The notes: generated by a model not told the origin, from the letters alone. A stretch of DNA of 64,000 nucleotides from Phocaeicola oris (GCF_021295095.1 NZ_JAJLQX010000014.1:1-64000), one strand, 5' to 3'. Counted from the first letter of the stretch, positions 35,091 to 46,648 are shown. Program-made: numbers and translations.

Positions 35091-38000
35091 ATGGCGATAA
35101 GACTGAACAAAGTAACAAGAGATTTGAATGTGGGAATATCGACGGTAGTGGAATTCTTGCAAAAGAAAGGTTATGAAATAGAAAGTAACCCTAATGCTAA
35201 AATTACCGAAGAACAGTATGATGTACTTGTGAAGGAATTCAGCAAAGACAAGAAAGAAAAGGAAGAATCGGAAAAGTTTATTCAAAAACGTCAGAATAAG
35301 GATCGAAATCGTGCTTCTGTTTCTATTGATGATGTGAATAAAAAAGATGATATAGTTGAAACAGTTATCCCTGAAGAGGTTCGTCCTAAATTCAAGTCTG
35401 TCGGTAAAATTGATTTGGATACTCTTAATAAACATAATTCTGCCCCTAAGAAAGAGAAGCAAATGGAACAGAAACAAGAGCAAATCGATAAGATACCCTC
35501 CGTAGAGGTTAAGAGTGAGACTGTAAAGGAAGAACTCCGGAAAGAGACCTTAAAAAAGCAGGAACCGAGTGAAGAGAAGTCAATTAAATCAACAGAATTA
35601 GAGAAAGCAGAGCCTGTGGTTGTGAAAGAGCTGGCATCAAAAGAGGAAGTAAAGAATGAGTCAGCAAAGGAACAAATTAAAGAAGATGTAAAAGCTGCTG
35701 AGCCAGTGAAAGAAATAACTCAACCGGTTGTTGCTCCAAAAGTTGAGACTCCGGAACAAGAAGAAGAGATAATGGAAGATGATCAGGTATTCAAAATAGG
35801 TACTCCTGAGATAAAGTCTAAATTGAATGTAGTAGGTCAGATTGACCTGGATGCATTGAATCAGTCGACTCGTCCAAAGAAAAAATCTAAGGAAGAACGT
35901 CGAAGAGAGAGAGAGGAAAAAGATCGTCAGCGCTTAGAACAGCGTAAACAAATGAAGGATGCCATTATTAAGGAAATCCGTAAAGATGATGGTAGAAGCA
36001 ATAATCAGAATAGCGATAGCCAAAATGCTCAAGGCAGTGGAAAGAAAAAACGTCGTAACCGTATAAATAAAGAACGTGTGGATCTGGATGCTGCAGAGAA
36101 GATGAATACGGGGAATGTTCGTCGGGATAATAAGAATAAAGATAATCGCGATAAAGATAACCGTGATAACGGAGGTAATAAGGGCGGAAGAAGTAAAGAT
36201 CGTTTTAAGAAATCCACTCGTAAACAAGAGGTTAGTGATGAGGATGTTGCTAAGCAAATAAAAGAAACTTTAGCCCGACTTACGAATAAAAACAAAAATA
36301 AAGCAGCGAAATATCGTAAAGAGAAACGCGAACAAGTTCAGGAGCACTTGAAAGAAGAGGAAAAAGCAGAGATGAAAGAAAGTAAGATACTGAAGCTAAC
36401 TGAGTTTGTAACGGCAAACGAGTTGGCAAGTATGATGAATGTCTCTGTTACTCAGGTTATTAGTACTTGTATGAGCGTGGGTATAATGGTTTCTATTAAT
36501 CAACGTTTGGACGCGGAAACTATTAATTTAGTTGCCGATGAGTTTGGTTATAAAACCGAATATGTAAGTAATGAAGTTGCTCAGGCTATTGTTGAAACTC
36601 CGGATGATGAAAAAGATTTGGTTCCTCGTGCGCCTATTGTAACAGTCATGGGACATGTAGATCATGGTAAGACATCATTATTGGACTATATACGTAAGTC
36701 TAATGTCATAGCCGGTGAAGCAGGAGGTATTACTCAGCATATTGGTGCTTACAATGTAAAATTGGATAATGGGCGTCATATTACATTTTTAGATACCCCG
36801 GGACATGAAGCTTTTACTGCTATGCGTGCCCGAGGCGCAAAAATCACAGATATTGCCATTATCATTGTCGCTGCTGATGATGATGTCATGCCACAGACAA
36901 AGGAGGCTATTAATCATGCGGTTGCGGCTGGTGTTCCTATTGTATTTGCTATTAATAAGATTGATAAGCCACATGCTAATCCTGAGAAGATAAAAGAGGA
37001 ATTGGCAGCCATGAATTTCTTAGTGGAGGATTGGGGAGGTAAATACCAATCTCAAGATATTTCCGCAAAGAAAGGATTAGGAATAAAAGAGTTGCTTGAA
37101 AAAGTCCTTCTTGAGGCTGATATCCTTGATTTAAAGGCTAATCCGGATCGTAAGGCAACAGGGTCTATTATTGAATCTACGTTGGATAAAGGACGTGGAT
37201 ATGTTGCGTCGGTGTTGGTGTCAAACGGTACACTTCATGTGGGGGATATTGTTTTAGCAGGTACCTATTTCGGACGTGTTAAAGCTATGTTTAACGAACG
37301 TAATAAGAAGTTGAAAGCTGCCGGACCGTCAGAAGCTGTTCAGATCTTGGGCTTAAGTGGTGCTCCTGCTGCCGGTGATATTTTCCATGTTATGGATACG
37401 GAACAGGAAGCTCGTGAGATCTCCAATAAACGAGAACAGTTGCAACGTGAACAAGGTTTACGAACACAAAAGATGCTTACGTTAGATGAGGTGGGACGTC
37501 GTTTGGCTTTAGGTGATTTCCATGAGTTGAATATCATTGTTAAAGGTGATGTCGATGGTTCTGTTGAGGCTTTGAGTGATTCTTTAATTAAGTTGTCTAC
37601 CGAGAAAATAAAAGTAAGTGTTATTCATAAGGCTGTTGGTCAGATTACAGAATCGGATGTTGCTTTAGCTGCTGCATCAAAAGCAATTATCATAGGTTTC
37701 CAAGTTCGCCCTTCCAATACGGCACAAAGAATGGCAGAACAAGAAGGAGTTGATATTCGTAAATATTCAATCATATACGATGCTATAGAAGAAGTTAAAT
37801 CGGCAATGGAAGGTATGTTGGCCCCAACTCTTAAAGAACAGGATACCGCAACTCTTGAAGTCCGTGCTGTATATAATATCAGTAAAGTGGGTGCTGTAGC
37901 CGGTGCTTATGTTATCAAGGGAAAAGTAAAACGTAGTGATAAAGCTCGTATCATTCGCGATGGTATTGTTATATTTACAGGTACTATTAATGCTTTGAAA

Positions 38001-38132
38001 CGTTTTAAGGATGATGTTAAAGAAGTAGGAGTCAACTTTGAGTGTGGTATTAGTTTGAATGGTACAAACGATATTAAGATGGGTGATACCATTGAAACTT
38101 TTGAGGAGATAGAAGTAAAACAGACATTATAG
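35091..38132 (+). CDS. infB: Translation initiation factor IF-2
   Basis: 1013 residues, long because of a ~470-residue N-terminal region of Lys/Glu-rich low complexity, typical of Bacteroidota IF-2. The N-terminal IF2_N domain ([20 protein letters not shown]) opens it. The GTPase domain starts near residue 515 with [12 protein letters not shown] (~520), then [15 protein letters not shown] and NKIDKP, followed by domains II-IV. It positions initiator tRNA on the 30S subunit. An AAGGAG-type site lies 7 bases before ATG 35091. The Lys/Glu-rich tract makes open frames appear on the other strand. Confidence 0.97.
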   Translation: MAIRLNKVTRDLNVGISTVVEFLQKKGYEIESNPNAKITEEQYDVLVKEFSKDKKEKEESEKFIQKRQNKDRNRASVSIDDVNKKDDIVETVIPEEVRPKFKSVGKIDLDTLNKHNSAPKKEKQMEQKQEQIDKIPSVEVKSETVKEELRKETLKKQEPSEEKSIKSTELEKAEPVVVKELASKEEVKNESAKEQIKEDVKAAEPVKEITQPVVAPKVETPEQEEEIMEDDQVFKIGTPEIKSKLNVVGQIDLDALNQSTRPKKKSKEERRREREEKDRQRLEQRKQMKDAIIKEIRKDDGRSNNQNSDSQNAQGSGKKKRRNRINKERVDLDAAEKMNTGNVRRDNKNKDNRDKDNRDNGGNKGGRSKDRFKKSTRKQEVSDEDVAKQIKETLARLTNKNKNKAAKYRKEKREQVQEHLKEEEKAEMKESKILKLTEFVTANELASMMNVSVTQVISTCMSVGIMVSINQRLDAETINLVADEFGYKTEYVSNEVAQAIVETPDDEKDLVPRAPIVTVMGHVDHGKTSLLDYIRKSNVIAGEAGGITQHIGAYNVKLDNGRHITFLDTPGHEAFTAMRARGAKITDIAIIIVAADDDVMPQTKEAINHAVAAGVPIVFAINKIDKPHANPEKIKEELAAMNFLVEDWGGKYQSQDISAKKGLGIKELLEKVLLEADILDLKANPDRKATGSIIESTLDKGRGYVASVLVSNGTLHVGDIVLAGTYFGRVKAMFNERNKKLKAAGPSEAVQILGLSGAPAAGDIFHVMDTEQEAREISNKREQLQREQGLRTQKMLTLDEVGRRLALGDFHELNIIVKGDVDGSVEALSDSLIKLSTEKIKVSVIHKAVGQITESDVALAAASKAIIIGFQVRPSNTAQRMAEQEGVDIRKYSIIYDAIEEVKSAMEGMLAPTLKEQDTATLEVRAVYNISKVGAVAGAYVIKGKVKRSDKARIIRDGIVIFTGTINALKRFKDDVKEVGVNFECGISLNGTNDIKMGDTIETFEEIEVKQTL

Positions 38133-38153
38133 TAAAGTAATATAGAGTCGTTA

Positions 38154-38222
38154 GTGGAAATGTCATCCTGATCGATACGGAGTTTGCTGTTGGGCAGATT
38201 TCCACATTCGTTCAGAATGACA
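38154..38222. repeat. REP-like inverted-repeat hairpin
   Basis: TGTCATCCTGA (38161-38171) and TCAGAATGACA (38212-38222) pair over 11 bp with one mismatch. A second set, GTGGAAA (38154-38160) and TTTCCAC (38199-38205), offers an alternative fold. The TGTCATyCTGA / TCAGrATGACA pair resembles widespread intergenic palindromic repeats of many bacteria. It fills most of the 113-bp infB-cvpA gap and may separate the two transcription units. Confidence 0.6.
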
Positions 38223-38245
38223 TTTTAGCTTTTTAATTAGATAAA

Positions 38246-38743
38246 ATGGCTACAATAGATATTGTAATTTTAGTTGTTATCGCTGTCGGTGTAGTTCAGG
38301 GATTCATGCAGGGGTTGCTTAAACAGGTGGCTTCTATCGTTGGATTTATTGCTGGTTTACTTTTGGCGAGGGCGTTATTCGGAATGGTTGGTGAACAGTT
38401 AGCCCCTTCTTTAGGAACTTCTACTACGTTTGCTCAAATACTTGCATTTATTTTAATTTGGATCATTGTCCCTGTCGGATTCTCCCTGATTGCTTTGCTG
38501 CTTACAAAGGCTATGGGGGCTATCCATTTAGGATGGTTGAATAGATGGTTAGGTAGTGGATTAGGTGCTATTAAGTTCATTTTACTTATCGGATTATTTA
38601 TTCATGTATTTGAATTTATTGATACGCGAGGAGATCTTTTCCCCGAGAAGACCAAGCAGGAGTCTGTTTTTTATAATCCAATAAAACAATTGACTAATAT
38701 ATTCTTTCCTGCTATTAAAGGAATGGCAAAACAAATATTTTAA
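38246..38743 (+). CDS. CvpA-family membrane protein
   Basis: 165 residues with four hydrophobic segments. The opening TIDIVILVVIAVGVVQGFMQG and the following KQVASIVGFIAGLLLARALF are typical of CvpA/colicin V production family proteins, inner-membrane proteins of unclear function. It begins the unit leading into suf: sufB starts 3 bp after its stop, so the two are likely co-transcribed. The link of a CvpA protein to Fe-S assembly is by position only. Confidence 0.85.
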   Translation: MATIDIVILVVIAVGVVQGFMQGLLKQVASIVGFIAGLLLARALFGMVGEQLAPSLGTSTTFAQILAFILIWIIVPVGFSLIALLLTKAMGAIHLGWLNRWLGSGLGAIKFILLIGLFIHVFEFIDTRGDLFPEKTKQESVFYNPIKQLTNIFFPAIKGMAKQIF

Positions 38744-38746
38744 GTT

Positions 38747-40189
38747 ATGCAATTAGAACCTAATAAATATGTGAAAGAACTGACGCAGGAGAAGTATAAG
38801 TATGGCTTTACTACGGATGTCCAGACAGATATCATACCTAAAGGTTTGAATGAAGATGTCATAAGACTTATTTCCGCAAAGAAAGGAGAGCCGGAATGGC
38901 TGTTGGATTTTCGTCTGAAAGCTTATAGATATTGGCTTTCTATGAAGATGCCTCATTGGGGACATGTTGATATACCTGAGATTGATTATCAAGGAATTTC
39001 TTATTATGCAGATCCGACAAAGAAAACCAAGGGACCGGAAGAAGTCGACCCTGAGCTTATTAAAACGTTTAATAAGTTAGGAATTCCACTTCATGAGCAA
39101 CGGCAGTTAACGGGGATGGCAGTGGATGCTGTCATGGATTCTGTTTCTGTGAAGACTACTTTCCGACAGACATTGATGGAGAAAGGTATTATTTTCTGTT
39201 CTATAAGTGAAGCTGTTCGTGAGCATCCCGATTTGGTTCAGAAGTATCTTGGATCTGTTGTTCCTTATCGTGATAATTTCTTTGCAGCATTAAATTCTGC
39301 TGTATTTAGTGATGGATCATTTGTGTATATTCCAAAGGGTGTTCGTTGTCCGATGGAACTGTCTACTTATTTTCGTATTAATGCTGCGCAAACCGGTCAG
39401 TTTGAACGAACATTAATCGTAGCGGATGATGAGAGTTATGTTTCTTATCTGGAAGGTTGTACTGCTCCTATGCGAGATGAAAATCAATTACATGCCGCTA
39501 TTGTAGAAATTGTTGTAAATGATCATGCGGAAGTGAAATATTCTACTGTGCAGAATTGGTATCCGGGCGATGTGAACGGTAATGGAGGTATTCTTAACTT
39601 GGTTACTAAACGAGGTATGTGTAAGGGTGTAAACAGTAAACTTAGTTGGACTCAGGTTGAGACGGGTTCAGCTGTTACTTGGAAATATCCAAGTTGTGTG
39701 TTAGCTGGTGATAATTCTTCGGCAGAGTTTTATTCTGTTGCAGTTACCAACAATTATCAGCAAGCTGATACCGGAACGAAGATGATTCATATTGGAAGAA
39801 ATACCAGTTCTACTATTGTTAGTAAAGGTATAAGCGCAGGGAAAAGCCAGAATTCTTATCGGGGTTTGGTTCGTGTAACCGAGCATGCCGATAATGCAAG
39901 AAACTATAGTCAGTGCGATTCTTTATTACTGGGGAGTGATTGTGGCGCTCATACCTTCCCATATATGGATATACAGAACGATACGGCCGTAGTAGAACAT
40001 GAGGCTACTACCAGTAAGATTAATGAAGACCAGTTGTTTTATTGTAATCAGCGGGGAATTCCTACAGAGCAGGCTGTTGGCTTAATCGTAAATGGATACG
40101 CAAAAGAAGTGATAAATAAGTTGCCTATGGAATTTGCTGTTGAGGCACAGAAACTCTTGTCTGTATCTCTTGAGGGAACGGTTGGATAA
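38747..40189 (+). CDS. sufB: Fe-S cluster assembly protein SufB
   Basis: 480 residues, the expected SufB length. Characteristic segments: [16 protein letters not shown], the middle [41 protein letters not shown] with the conserved Cys, and the C-terminal [22 protein letters not shown]. SufB is the scaffold of the SufBC2D complex on which Fe-S clusters form. The operon order sufB-sufC-sufD-sufS follows, giving the complete core pathway without sufA or sufE next to it. Confidence 0.96.
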   Translation: MQLEPNKYVKELTQEKYKYGFTTDVQTDIIPKGLNEDVIRLISAKKGEPEWLLDFRLKAYRYWLSMKMPHWGHVDIPEIDYQGISYYADPTKKTKGPEEVDPELIKTFNKLGIPLHEQRQLTGMAVDAVMDSVSVKTTFRQTLMEKGIIFCSISEAVREHPDLVQKYLGSVVPYRDNFFAALNSAVFSDGSFVYIPKGVRCPMELSTYFRINAAQTGQFERTLIVADDESYVSYLEGCTAPMRDENQLHAAIVEIVVNDHAEVKYSTVQNWYPGDVNGNGGILNLVTKRGMCKGVNSKLSWTQVETGSAVTWKYPSCVLAGDNSSAEFYSVAVTNNYQQADTGTKMIHIGRNTSSTIVSKGISAGKSQNSYRGLVRVTEHADNARNYSQCDSLLLGSDCGAHTFPYMDIQNDTAVVEHEATTSKINEDQLFYCNQRGIPTEQAVGLIVNGYAKEVINKLPMEFAVEAQKLLSVSLEGTVG

Positions 40190-40203
40190 AAAGAAGAATA
40201 GAT

Positions 40204-40962
40204 ATGATGTTAGAAATAAAAGACTTGCATGCCAGCATTAACGGCAAAGAAATTTTGAAAGGAATCAACCTGACTATTAATAAAGGTGAGGTTCATGCTA
40301 TTATGGGACCTAATGGATCGGGGAAAAGTACTTTGGCTTCTGTATTGGTAGGAAACCCTGCTTATGAAGTTACTAAAGGATCGGTAACTTTCTTAGGACA
40401 GGATTTACTTTCTCTTAAACCGGAAGACCGTAGCCATCTTGGTTTGTTCCTTTCATTTCAGTATCCTGTAGAGATTCCGGGTGTCAGCATGGTTAATTTC
40501 ATGCGTACGGCTGTCAATGAGAAATTAAAGTATGAAGGGAAAGAACCTTTAAGTGCCAGTGCATTTCTACGTATGATGCGAGAAAAAAAAGAATTAGTTC
40601 AATTGGATAATAAGTTGGCTAATCGTGCTGTTAATGAGGGATTCTCTGGTGGAGAAAAGAAACGTAATGAAATCTTTCAGATGGCTATGTTGGACCCTAA
40701 ATTAAGTATCCTTGATGAAACAGATTCCGGCTTGGATATTGATGCTTTACGAATTGTCGGTGAGGGTGTCACTAAGTTGAGAACTCCGGAAACGAGTTGT
40801 GTGGTTATTACTCATTATCAACGTTTACTTGATTATATAAAGCCTGATATCGTTCATGTATTATATAATGGCCGGATTGTAAAAACTGCAGGTCCCGAGT
40901 TAGTATTGGATTTAGAAAAACGTGGCTACGATTGGATTAAGGAAGAGTTAGGAGAATTATGA
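40204..40962 (+). CDS. sufC: Fe-S assembly ATPase SufC
   Basis: 252 residues, ABC ATPase. Walker A GPNGSGKSTL (~37-46), the signature FSGGEKKRNE, Walker B LSILDETDSGLD and the switch His in VVITHYQRLL. SufC hydrolyses ATP while bound to SufB and SufD, opening the scaffold for cluster assembly. Two adjacent ATG codons open the frame; either could start. Its stop overlaps the sufD start by 4 bp (ATGA). Confidence 0.97.
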   Translation: MMLEIKDLHASINGKEILKGINLTINKGEVHAIMGPNGSGKSTLASVLVGNPAYEVTKGSVTFLGQDLLSLKPEDRSHLGLFLSFQYPVEIPGVSMVNFMRTAVNEKLKYEGKEPLSASAFLRMMREKKELVQLDNKLANRAVNEGFSGGEKKRNEIFQMAMLDPKLSILDETDSGLDIDALRIVGEGVTKLRTPETSCVVITHYQRLLDYIKPDIVHVLYNGRIVKTAGPELVLDLEKRGYDWIKEELGEL

Positions 40963-42305
40963 AATCGGAACAACAATATATAGATCTCTTTCTGCAAAAT
41001 GAAGCATTGATTAACCAATATAGCTCTGATGTGATGAATGCTCCTCGTAAAGAAGCTTTTGACGCATTCAGGCAGCAGGGCTTTCCCTCGCGGAAAGCGG
41101 AAGAGTATAAATACACAGATGTAGAAAAACTGTTTGAACCTGATTATGGCTTGAACGTAAAGCGTGTTGAGATACCGGTCAATCCGTATGAGGTCTTTAA
41201 ATGTGATGTCCCGAATATGAGTACAGCACTTTACTTCGTGGTAAACGATACGTTTTATACAAAATCCGTTCCTAAGGTACAATTGCCGGAGGGTGTAATC
41301 TTGGGGAGCTTAAAAAATATTTCTGAACAATATCCTGATCTGATAAAGAAATACTATAATAAACTGGCAGGTTCCTCAAAAGATGCTGTTTGTGAGTTAA
41401 ACACATTCCTTGCTCAGGATGGCTTTGTTTTTTATGTTCCGAAGAAGGTGACAGTGGATAGAACTATTCAGTTGGTGAATACATTACGTGCCAATTTTAA
41501 TTTAATGGCCAATCGTCGTATTCTTGTCATCCTTGAAGAAGGAGCAAAAGCGCGTCTTTTGGTATGCGACCATGCCATGGATCAGAGTGCTTTTCTGACT
41601 ACTCAGGTTATTGAGGTCTTTGTAGGGGAGAATGCACAACTTGATTTTTATGAACTGGAAGAGACTCATAGCAAGACTGTTCGTTTTAGTAATATGTACG
41701 TTAATCAGGAGGCTAATAGTAAATTATTACTGAATGGAATGACGCTACAGAACGGACAGACAAGAAATACCACTCGTATATACTTAACTGGTGCCGGATC
41801 GGAGGTTGATCTTTGTGGAATGGCTATTGCCGATAAGAATGAGCATGTGGACAATAATACCTTGATTGATCATAAAACGACCGATTGTATTAGTAACGAG
41901 TTGTTTAAATATGTACTCGATGACCGGTCTGTAGGAGCATTCGCAGGAAAGGTTTTGGTAGAGCATGGAGCGCAACGTACGGTATCTCAGGAGACGAATA
42001 GGAACCTTTGCGTTACGAAAGAGGCTCGCATGTATGCTCAACCTATGCTTGAGATTTATGCCGATGATGTAAAATGTTCGCATGGATCTACCGTCGGGCA
42101 ACTTGATGAGAGTGCATTGTTTTATATGCAACAGCGTGGAATTCCCCGCAAAGAGGCTCGCATGTTGCTGATGTTTGCTTTTGTGAATGAAGTGATTGAT
42201 AAAATCTCATTGGAGGCATTGAAAGAACGTCTGCATGTTTTGGTTGAGAAGCGGTTTCGCGGTCAGTTGAATCAGTGTGATGGTTGTTCAATCTGTAAAA
42301 AGTAA
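40959..42305 (+). CDS. sufD: Fe-S assembly protein SufD
   Basis: 448 residues. It opens with a helical region (FRQQGFPSRKAEEYKYTDVEKLF) and has the beta-helix core shared with SufB, ending in CSHGSTVGQLDESALFYMQQRGI with the conserved His. The last residues hold CDGCSICKK, three Cys not essential to the family but frequent in Bacteroidota members. SufD pairs with SufB in the SufBC2D complex and is needed for iron supply. Translationally coupled to sufC. Confidence 0.95.
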   Translation: MKSEQQYIDLFLQNEALINQYSSDVMNAPRKEAFDAFRQQGFPSRKAEEYKYTDVEKLFEPDYGLNVKRVEIPVNPYEVFKCDVPNMSTALYFVVNDTFYTKSVPKVQLPEGVILGSLKNISEQYPDLIKKYYNKLAGSSKDAVCELNTFLAQDGFVFYVPKKVTVDRTIQLVNTLRANFNLMANRRILVILEEGAKARLLVCDHAMDQSAFLTTQVIEVFVGENAQLDFYELEETHSKTVRFSNMYVNQEANSKLLLNGMTLQNGQTRNTTRIYLTGAGSEVDLCGMAIADKNEHVDNNTLIDHKTTDCISNELFKYVLDDRSVGAFAGKVLVEHGAQRTVSQETNRNLCVTKEARMYAQPMLEIYADDVKCSHGSTVGQLDESALFYMQQRGIPRKEARMLLMFAFVNEVIDKISLEALKERLHVLVEKRFRGQLNQCDGCSICKK

Positions 42306-42311
42306 TTGATT

Positions 42312-43526
42312 ATGTTTGATATCCAAAAGGTAAGAGAAGATTTCCCTATATTAAGTCGTACTGTTTATGGAAAACCTTTAGTTTATCTTGATAATGCAGC
42401 CACGACTCAGAAACCGCGCGCGGTGGTGGAGTCAATAGCAAATGAATACTATTCGGTGAATGCGAATGTGCATCGGGGAGTACATTTCCTTTCTCAACAG
42501 GCTACCGAGCATTATGAGGCAGCACGGGAAACAGTACGTAAGTTTATTAATGCACGTACTACAAATGAGATAGTATTTACTCGTGGAACAACGGAAAGTA
42601 TTAATCTTTTGGCTTCCAGTTTCGTGGAAAGTCAGATGAAACCGGGGGAAGAAGTGATTGTTTCAAACATGGAACATCATAGCAATATTGTCCCTTGGCA
42701 GGTGGAAGCTGCTAAATGCGGTATTGCGATTAAGGTGATACCTATCAATGATAAAGGAGAGCTTCTTCTGGATGAATATGAAAAACTCTTCTCTCCAAAA
42801 ACCAAACTTGTCAGTATCGTTCATGTGAGTAATGTATTGGGTACTATAAATCCGGTCAAGAAAATGATTCAGATAGCTCATGCCCACGGAGTTCCTGTTC
42901 TTGTCGATGGCGCTCAAAGCATTCCGCACATGAAAGTTGATGTGCAGGATTTGGATGCGGATTTCTTGGCGTTCAGCGGTCATAAGGTGTATGGTCCTAC
43001 AGGTATTGGAGTCCTTTATGGAAAGGAGGACTGGCTCGACAGACTTCCTCCTTATCAGTCTGGTGGAGAGATGATTCAGAGCGTTTCTTTTGAAAAGACT
43101 GTTTTTAATGAGCTGCCATTTAAATTTGAAGCAGGTACCCCCGATTATGTTGGTTCTGTTTCTTTGGCAAGAGCATTGGATTATGTTTCAGCTCTTGGCA
43201 TGGATAATATCTTTGCTCATGAAAAGGAGCTGACGAATTATGCCATGAAACGTCTGAAAGAGATAGAGGGAATGCGTATCTATGGAGAATCTGAACAAAA
43301 AAGTGGGGTGGTTTCCTTTTTGGTCGGGCAAATTCATCATTTGGACATGGGTACTTTACTCGATCAGTTGGGTATAGCAGTGCGTACCGGACATCATTGT
43401 GCTCAGCCATTGATGATTCGTTATGGCATAGAAGGGACGGTTCGTGCTTCGTTTGGGCTTTATAACACTCTTGCCGAGGTTGATGCTTTGGTTGATGGCA
43501 TTAAGCGGGTAATGAAGATGTTCTGA
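42312..43526 (+). CDS. sufS: Cysteine desulfurase SufS
   Basis: 404 residues from ATG 42312 ([14 protein letters not shown]); an in-frame TTG 6 bp upstream is less likely. PLP enzyme: [31 protein letters not shown] with the Schiff-base Lys (~223), and the catalytic Cys363 in TGHHCAQPL on the persulfide loop. It takes sulfur from cysteine for SufBCD. Group II desulfurases normally need SufE or SufU; neither is adjacent. 6 bp after sufD. Confidence 0.96.
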   Translation: MFDIQKVREDFPILSRTVYGKPLVYLDNAATTQKPRAVVESIANEYYSVNANVHRGVHFLSQQATEHYEAARETVRKFINARTTNEIVFTRGTTESINLLASSFVESQMKPGEEVIVSNMEHHSNIVPWQVEAAKCGIAIKVIPINDKGELLLDEYEKLFSPKTKLVSIVHVSNVLGTINPVKKMIQIAHAHGVPVLVDGAQSIPHMKVDVQDLDADFLAFSGHKVYGPTGIGVLYGKEDWLDRLPPYQSGGEMIQSVSFEKTVFNELPFKFEAGTPDYVGSVSLARALDYVSALGMDNIFAHEKELTNYAMKRLKEIEGMRIYGESEQKSGVVSFLVGQIHHLDMGTLLDQLGIAVRTGHHCAQPLMIRYGIEGTVRASFGLYNTLAEVDALVDGIKRVMKMF

Positions 43527-43527
43527 C

Positions 43528-44139
43528 ATGCTCCTACCATATTTAAATAAGGAACTTATTGAGGCCGGTTGTGATGAAGCAGGCAGAGGGTGCCTTGCCG
43601 GATCTGTTTATGCGGCTGCAGTGATTCTTCCTAATGATTTTAAGAATGAGTTACTCAACGATTCTAAACAACTGACTGTTCATCAGCGTTATCGTTTGCG
43701 TCCTGTCATTGAGCGAGAAGCTATCGCTTGGGCGATAGGTATGGTTATTCCCGAAGAAATTGATAAAATTAATATTCTTAATGCTTCGTTTTTAGCGATG
43801 CACCGTGCTATTGATAATTTAAATGTTCGTCCGGAATATTTGCTTATTGACGGGAATAGGTTCAATCCTTATAATGGTATCCCTTATAATACAATTGTAA
43901 AAGGTGATGGGAAATACATGTCCATCGCGGCAGCTTCTGTTCTGGCAAAGACCTATCGAGATGATTATATGCTGAAACTTGACGCGGAATATCCTCAATA
44001 TCATTGGAAAAAGAATAAGGGCTATCCTACTAAGGAGCATCGTGAAGCAATTAAACTGTATGGTGTGACACCTTATCATCGTATGACGTATAATTTGCTT
44101 GGTGATGGAAGTCAGTTAGAGCTCCAGTTTGAAAGATAG
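43528..44139 (+). CDS. rnhB: Ribonuclease HII
   Basis: 203 residues. Catalytic acidic residues are visible in [13 protein letters not shown] (Asp and Glu of DExG), LLIDGNRF and the [12 protein letters not shown] block. It cleaves the RNA strand of RNA-DNA hybrids, including single ribonucleotides in DNA. It starts 1 bp after the sufS stop and ends the suf run. Downstream is a single repeat unit and then the convergent copA gene. Confidence 0.96.
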   Translation: MLLPYLNKELIEAGCDEAGRGCLAGSVYAAAVILPNDFKNELLNDSKQLTVHQRYRLRPVIEREAIAWAIGMVIPEEIDKINILNASFLAMHRAIDNLNVRPEYLLIDGNRFNPYNGIPYNTIVKGDGKYMSIAAASVLAKTYRDDYMLKLDAEYPQYHWKKNKGYPTKEHREAIKLYGVTPYHRMTYNLLGDGSQLELQFER

Positions 44140-44140
44140 T

Positions 44141-44174
44141 AAAGTGATACGTATGAATTCATTCTCATCACTCT
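44141..44174. repeat. 22-bp repeat family, single short copy D
   Basis: AAAGTGATACGTATG (44141-44155) and CTCATCACTCT (44162-44172) form an inverted pair around GAATTCAT, the shortest version of the family. It fills the whole gap between the convergent rnhB and copA genes and overlaps the copA stop. Confidence 0.6.
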
Positions 44175-46648
44175 CGCCATTCATCTAATTGGTAATCCCC
44201 CGCCTCTTCTGTTACTACTTTCTGTAACTCGGCAAGGCTTTTCTCCTTCCCCTCTTCAAACTCCACAGTAGCTACGGGAGGTGTCAATGTGACGGTTGCC
44301 TTTACCCCTTCCATACTGTTTAACGCTTTCTCAACATGCATTCTGCAATGCTGGCACATCATGCCTTCTACTTTAAATTCTTTCTTCATAACATTATAAT
44401 TAAATGATTCTGTCTTCTCTTCTTTCGGGTCTTTCTTCCCTATCTTCTTCCATTTCAGGAGCAGACTGTTCGTAACTACGCTTACACTGCTGAACGCCAT
44501 GGCTGCACCTCCTATCATCGGATTTAACAAAAATCCGTTTATCGGATAGAGTACACCGGCAGCTATCGGAACAGCGATCAGATTATAGAAGAAAGCCCAA
44601 AACAAATTCTCACAAATAGTTCGTGTAGTCAACTTTGACAATGTCAGTGCTTCCGAAATCTTTGTCAAGTCGGACGAGATAATAGTCATCTTTGCCACAT
44701 CCATCGCTATATCGCTGCCATTCCCCATGGCGATACTCAAATCCGACTGCGCTAAGGCTGCACTATCATTAATTCCATCGCCCACCATAGCAACACATTT
44801 CCCTTGCTGTTGCAGTTCTTTCACAAACGAAGCCTTATCCCCCGGCAACACTCCCGATCGATAATGCCGAATACCCGACTGACGAGCAACCTCCTTTGCT
44901 GTAGACTCATTATCACCTGTCAGCATAAATACGTCTATTCCTTTATCTTGCAGCATTTTAACAGCTTTGACAGAGCTTTCCTTTATCTTGTCTGAAATGC
45001 CAATGATAGCCAATACTTGTTTTTCGTCGGCAAACCAAACAACCGTCTCTGCACGCTTCATCCACTTATCAGCTTCCGAGTCAAGATGATCAAGAACAGC
45101 TATTCGAGCATCATTTAACAGACTCTTATTCCCTATATAATAAGTTATACCGTTCACACTACCTTTTGCTCCTTTACCGGTAATAGTATTGAAATCAATC
45201 ACATCAACAGAAGATACATCGTTCATATACCGAACCACAGCCTCAGCCAACGGATGTTCAGAGTGTTTTTCCAAACTAACTAATGCCTGTTTCAACCGAT
45301 TATTCTCCGTTACCCATCTCATATCTATCACTTCTGGCTTTCCTTCGGTAATTGTTCCGGTCTTGTCGAGTACCACCACATTCACTTTCCTCGCTACCTC
45401 CAGACTCTCCGCGTCCTTTATCAGAATACCTCGCTCCGCCCCCTTTCCTATACCAACCATGATAGCCGTCGGAGTAGCCAATCCTAAAGCACACGGACAG
45501 GCAATGATTAACACCGTAACCAAGGCCAGCATACCATGCGAGATTCCATTGGCGTGATCCAATATTACCCAAGCAATCAACGCAATGAGGGCTATAATCA
45601 TAATAGCCGGAACAAACACCGCGGCAACCCTGTCCACCAACTGTTGAACAGGAGCTTTACTACCTTGTGCGTCCTGTACCATACGGATAATCTTAGCCAA
45701 TAGCGTGTCTGTGCCTACTTGCTCTGCCTGAAAACGAAAGCTGCCTCTCCCGTTCAATGTTCCGGCAAACACTTTTTCTCCTTTTCCCTTCGCTACAGGA
45801 ACAGGTTCACCACTCAACATGCTCTCATCAACATACGAGCTGCCCTCTGTAACAACACCGTCAACAGCAATCCGTTCCCCCGGTTTCACCCATACGATGT
45901 CATGATGTTGAATCCGTTCAATAGGAATCAAATGCTCTTCCCCATTCCTAATGACGGTAATCGTCTTCGGGCGAAGTCCCATTAATCTCTTTATGGCTGT
46001 CGCTGTATTTCCTTTTGCTCGCGCCTCCAACAAACGACCTAAGAGGATGAAACCGATAATCATACCGGCGGAATCGAAGTAAATATGTGGAGTAACGCCA
46101 CGAGAGAGCCATACCTGTGGGAAAAGCAGATTGAACAAGCTGAACAGATAGGCGATGCCCGTGCTGCCGGCAACCAATGTATCCATATTGGCAGAATGAT
46201 GCTTCAACTGTTTCCAAGCGTTGATAAAGAAGCTCCTTCCTAACCAAAATACAACTATCGTAGCCAACAACCACGCTATCACTCCCACCCATGTCTCATC
46301 TTTAAAAAGCAACATCAGAACAGTAATAGGAACAGCTAAAGTAAACGCACCTATGGTACGGTGTTTCTGCGATCGGTAATGTTCCTTTCGAGTGTTCTCC
46401 AGCTTGTCTATCGAATCATTCTTATCGATATACAAATCATACCCTGCTTGCAAAACTGCTGCACGAAGCACATCCGGAGAAGTTACTTTGCTATCGTAAC
46501 TCACGGTTGCCATTCCATTAGCAAAGTTAACAGTGGCTTTGCATACTCCTTGCTGTTTATTCAATGTTTTGTCGACCCGTAATGCACATGAAGCACAACT
46601 CATTCCAAGTACCGGAAACGTCTTTTTTATCATCGTTGAAGTATTCAT
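44168..46648 (-). CDS. copA: Copper-exporting P1B ATPase with C-terminal CopZ-like domain
   Basis: 826 residues. The N-terminal metal-binding domain has GMSCASC (~15-21). Membrane helices then surround the actuator (SGEPVPV), the transport motif ACPCALG, the phosphorylation site DKTGT and the hinge GDGINDS. Cu+ is pumped to the periplasm. Odd feature: residues ~754-826 are a complete second HMA domain (MKKEFKVEGMMCQHC) at the C-terminus. It follows a linker (SFNYNV) encoded by very AT-rich DNA resembling an intergenic spacer, so a separate copZ seems to have fused in frame. The ATG at 44389 could still start a free 73-residue chaperone. Confidence 0.93.
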   Translation of the reverse strand: MNTSTMIKKTFPVLGMSCASCALRVDKTLNKQQGVCKATVNFANGMATVSYDSKVTSPDVLRAAVLQAGYDLYIDKNDSIDKLENTRKEHYRSQKHRTIGAFTLAVPITVLMLLFKDETWVGVIAWLLATIVVFWLGRSFFINAWKQLKHHSANMDTLVAGSTGIAYLFSLFNLLFPQVWLSRGVTPHIYFDSAGMIIGFILLGRLLEARAKGNTATAIKRLMGLRPKTITVIRNGEEHLIPIERIQHHDIVWVKPGERIAVDGVVTEGSSYVDESMLSGEPVPVAKGKGEKVFAGTLNGRGSFRFQAEQVGTDTLLAKIIRMVQDAQGSKAPVQQLVDRVAAVFVPAIMIIALIALIAWVILDHANGISHGMLALVTVLIIACPCALGLATPTAIMVGIGKGAERGILIKDAESLEVARKVNVVVLDKTGTITEGKPEVIDMRWVTENNRLKQALVSLEKHSEHPLAEAVVRYMNDVSSVDVIDFNTITGKGAKGSVNGITYYIGNKSLLNDARIAVLDHLDSEADKWMKRAETVVWFADEKQVLAIIGISDKIKESSVKAVKMLQDKGIDVFMLTGDNESTAKEVARQSGIRHYRSGVLPGDKASFVKELQQQGKCVAMVGDGINDSAALAQSDLSIAMGNGSDIAMDVAKMTIISSDLTKISEALTLSKLTTRTICENLFWAFFYNLIAVPIAAGVLYPINGFLLNPMIGGAAMAFSSVSVVTNSLLLKWKKIGKKDPKEEKTESFNYNVMKKEFKVEGMMCQHCRMHVEKALNSMEGVKATVTLTPPVATVEFEEGKEKSLAELQKVVTEEAGDYQLDEWRE

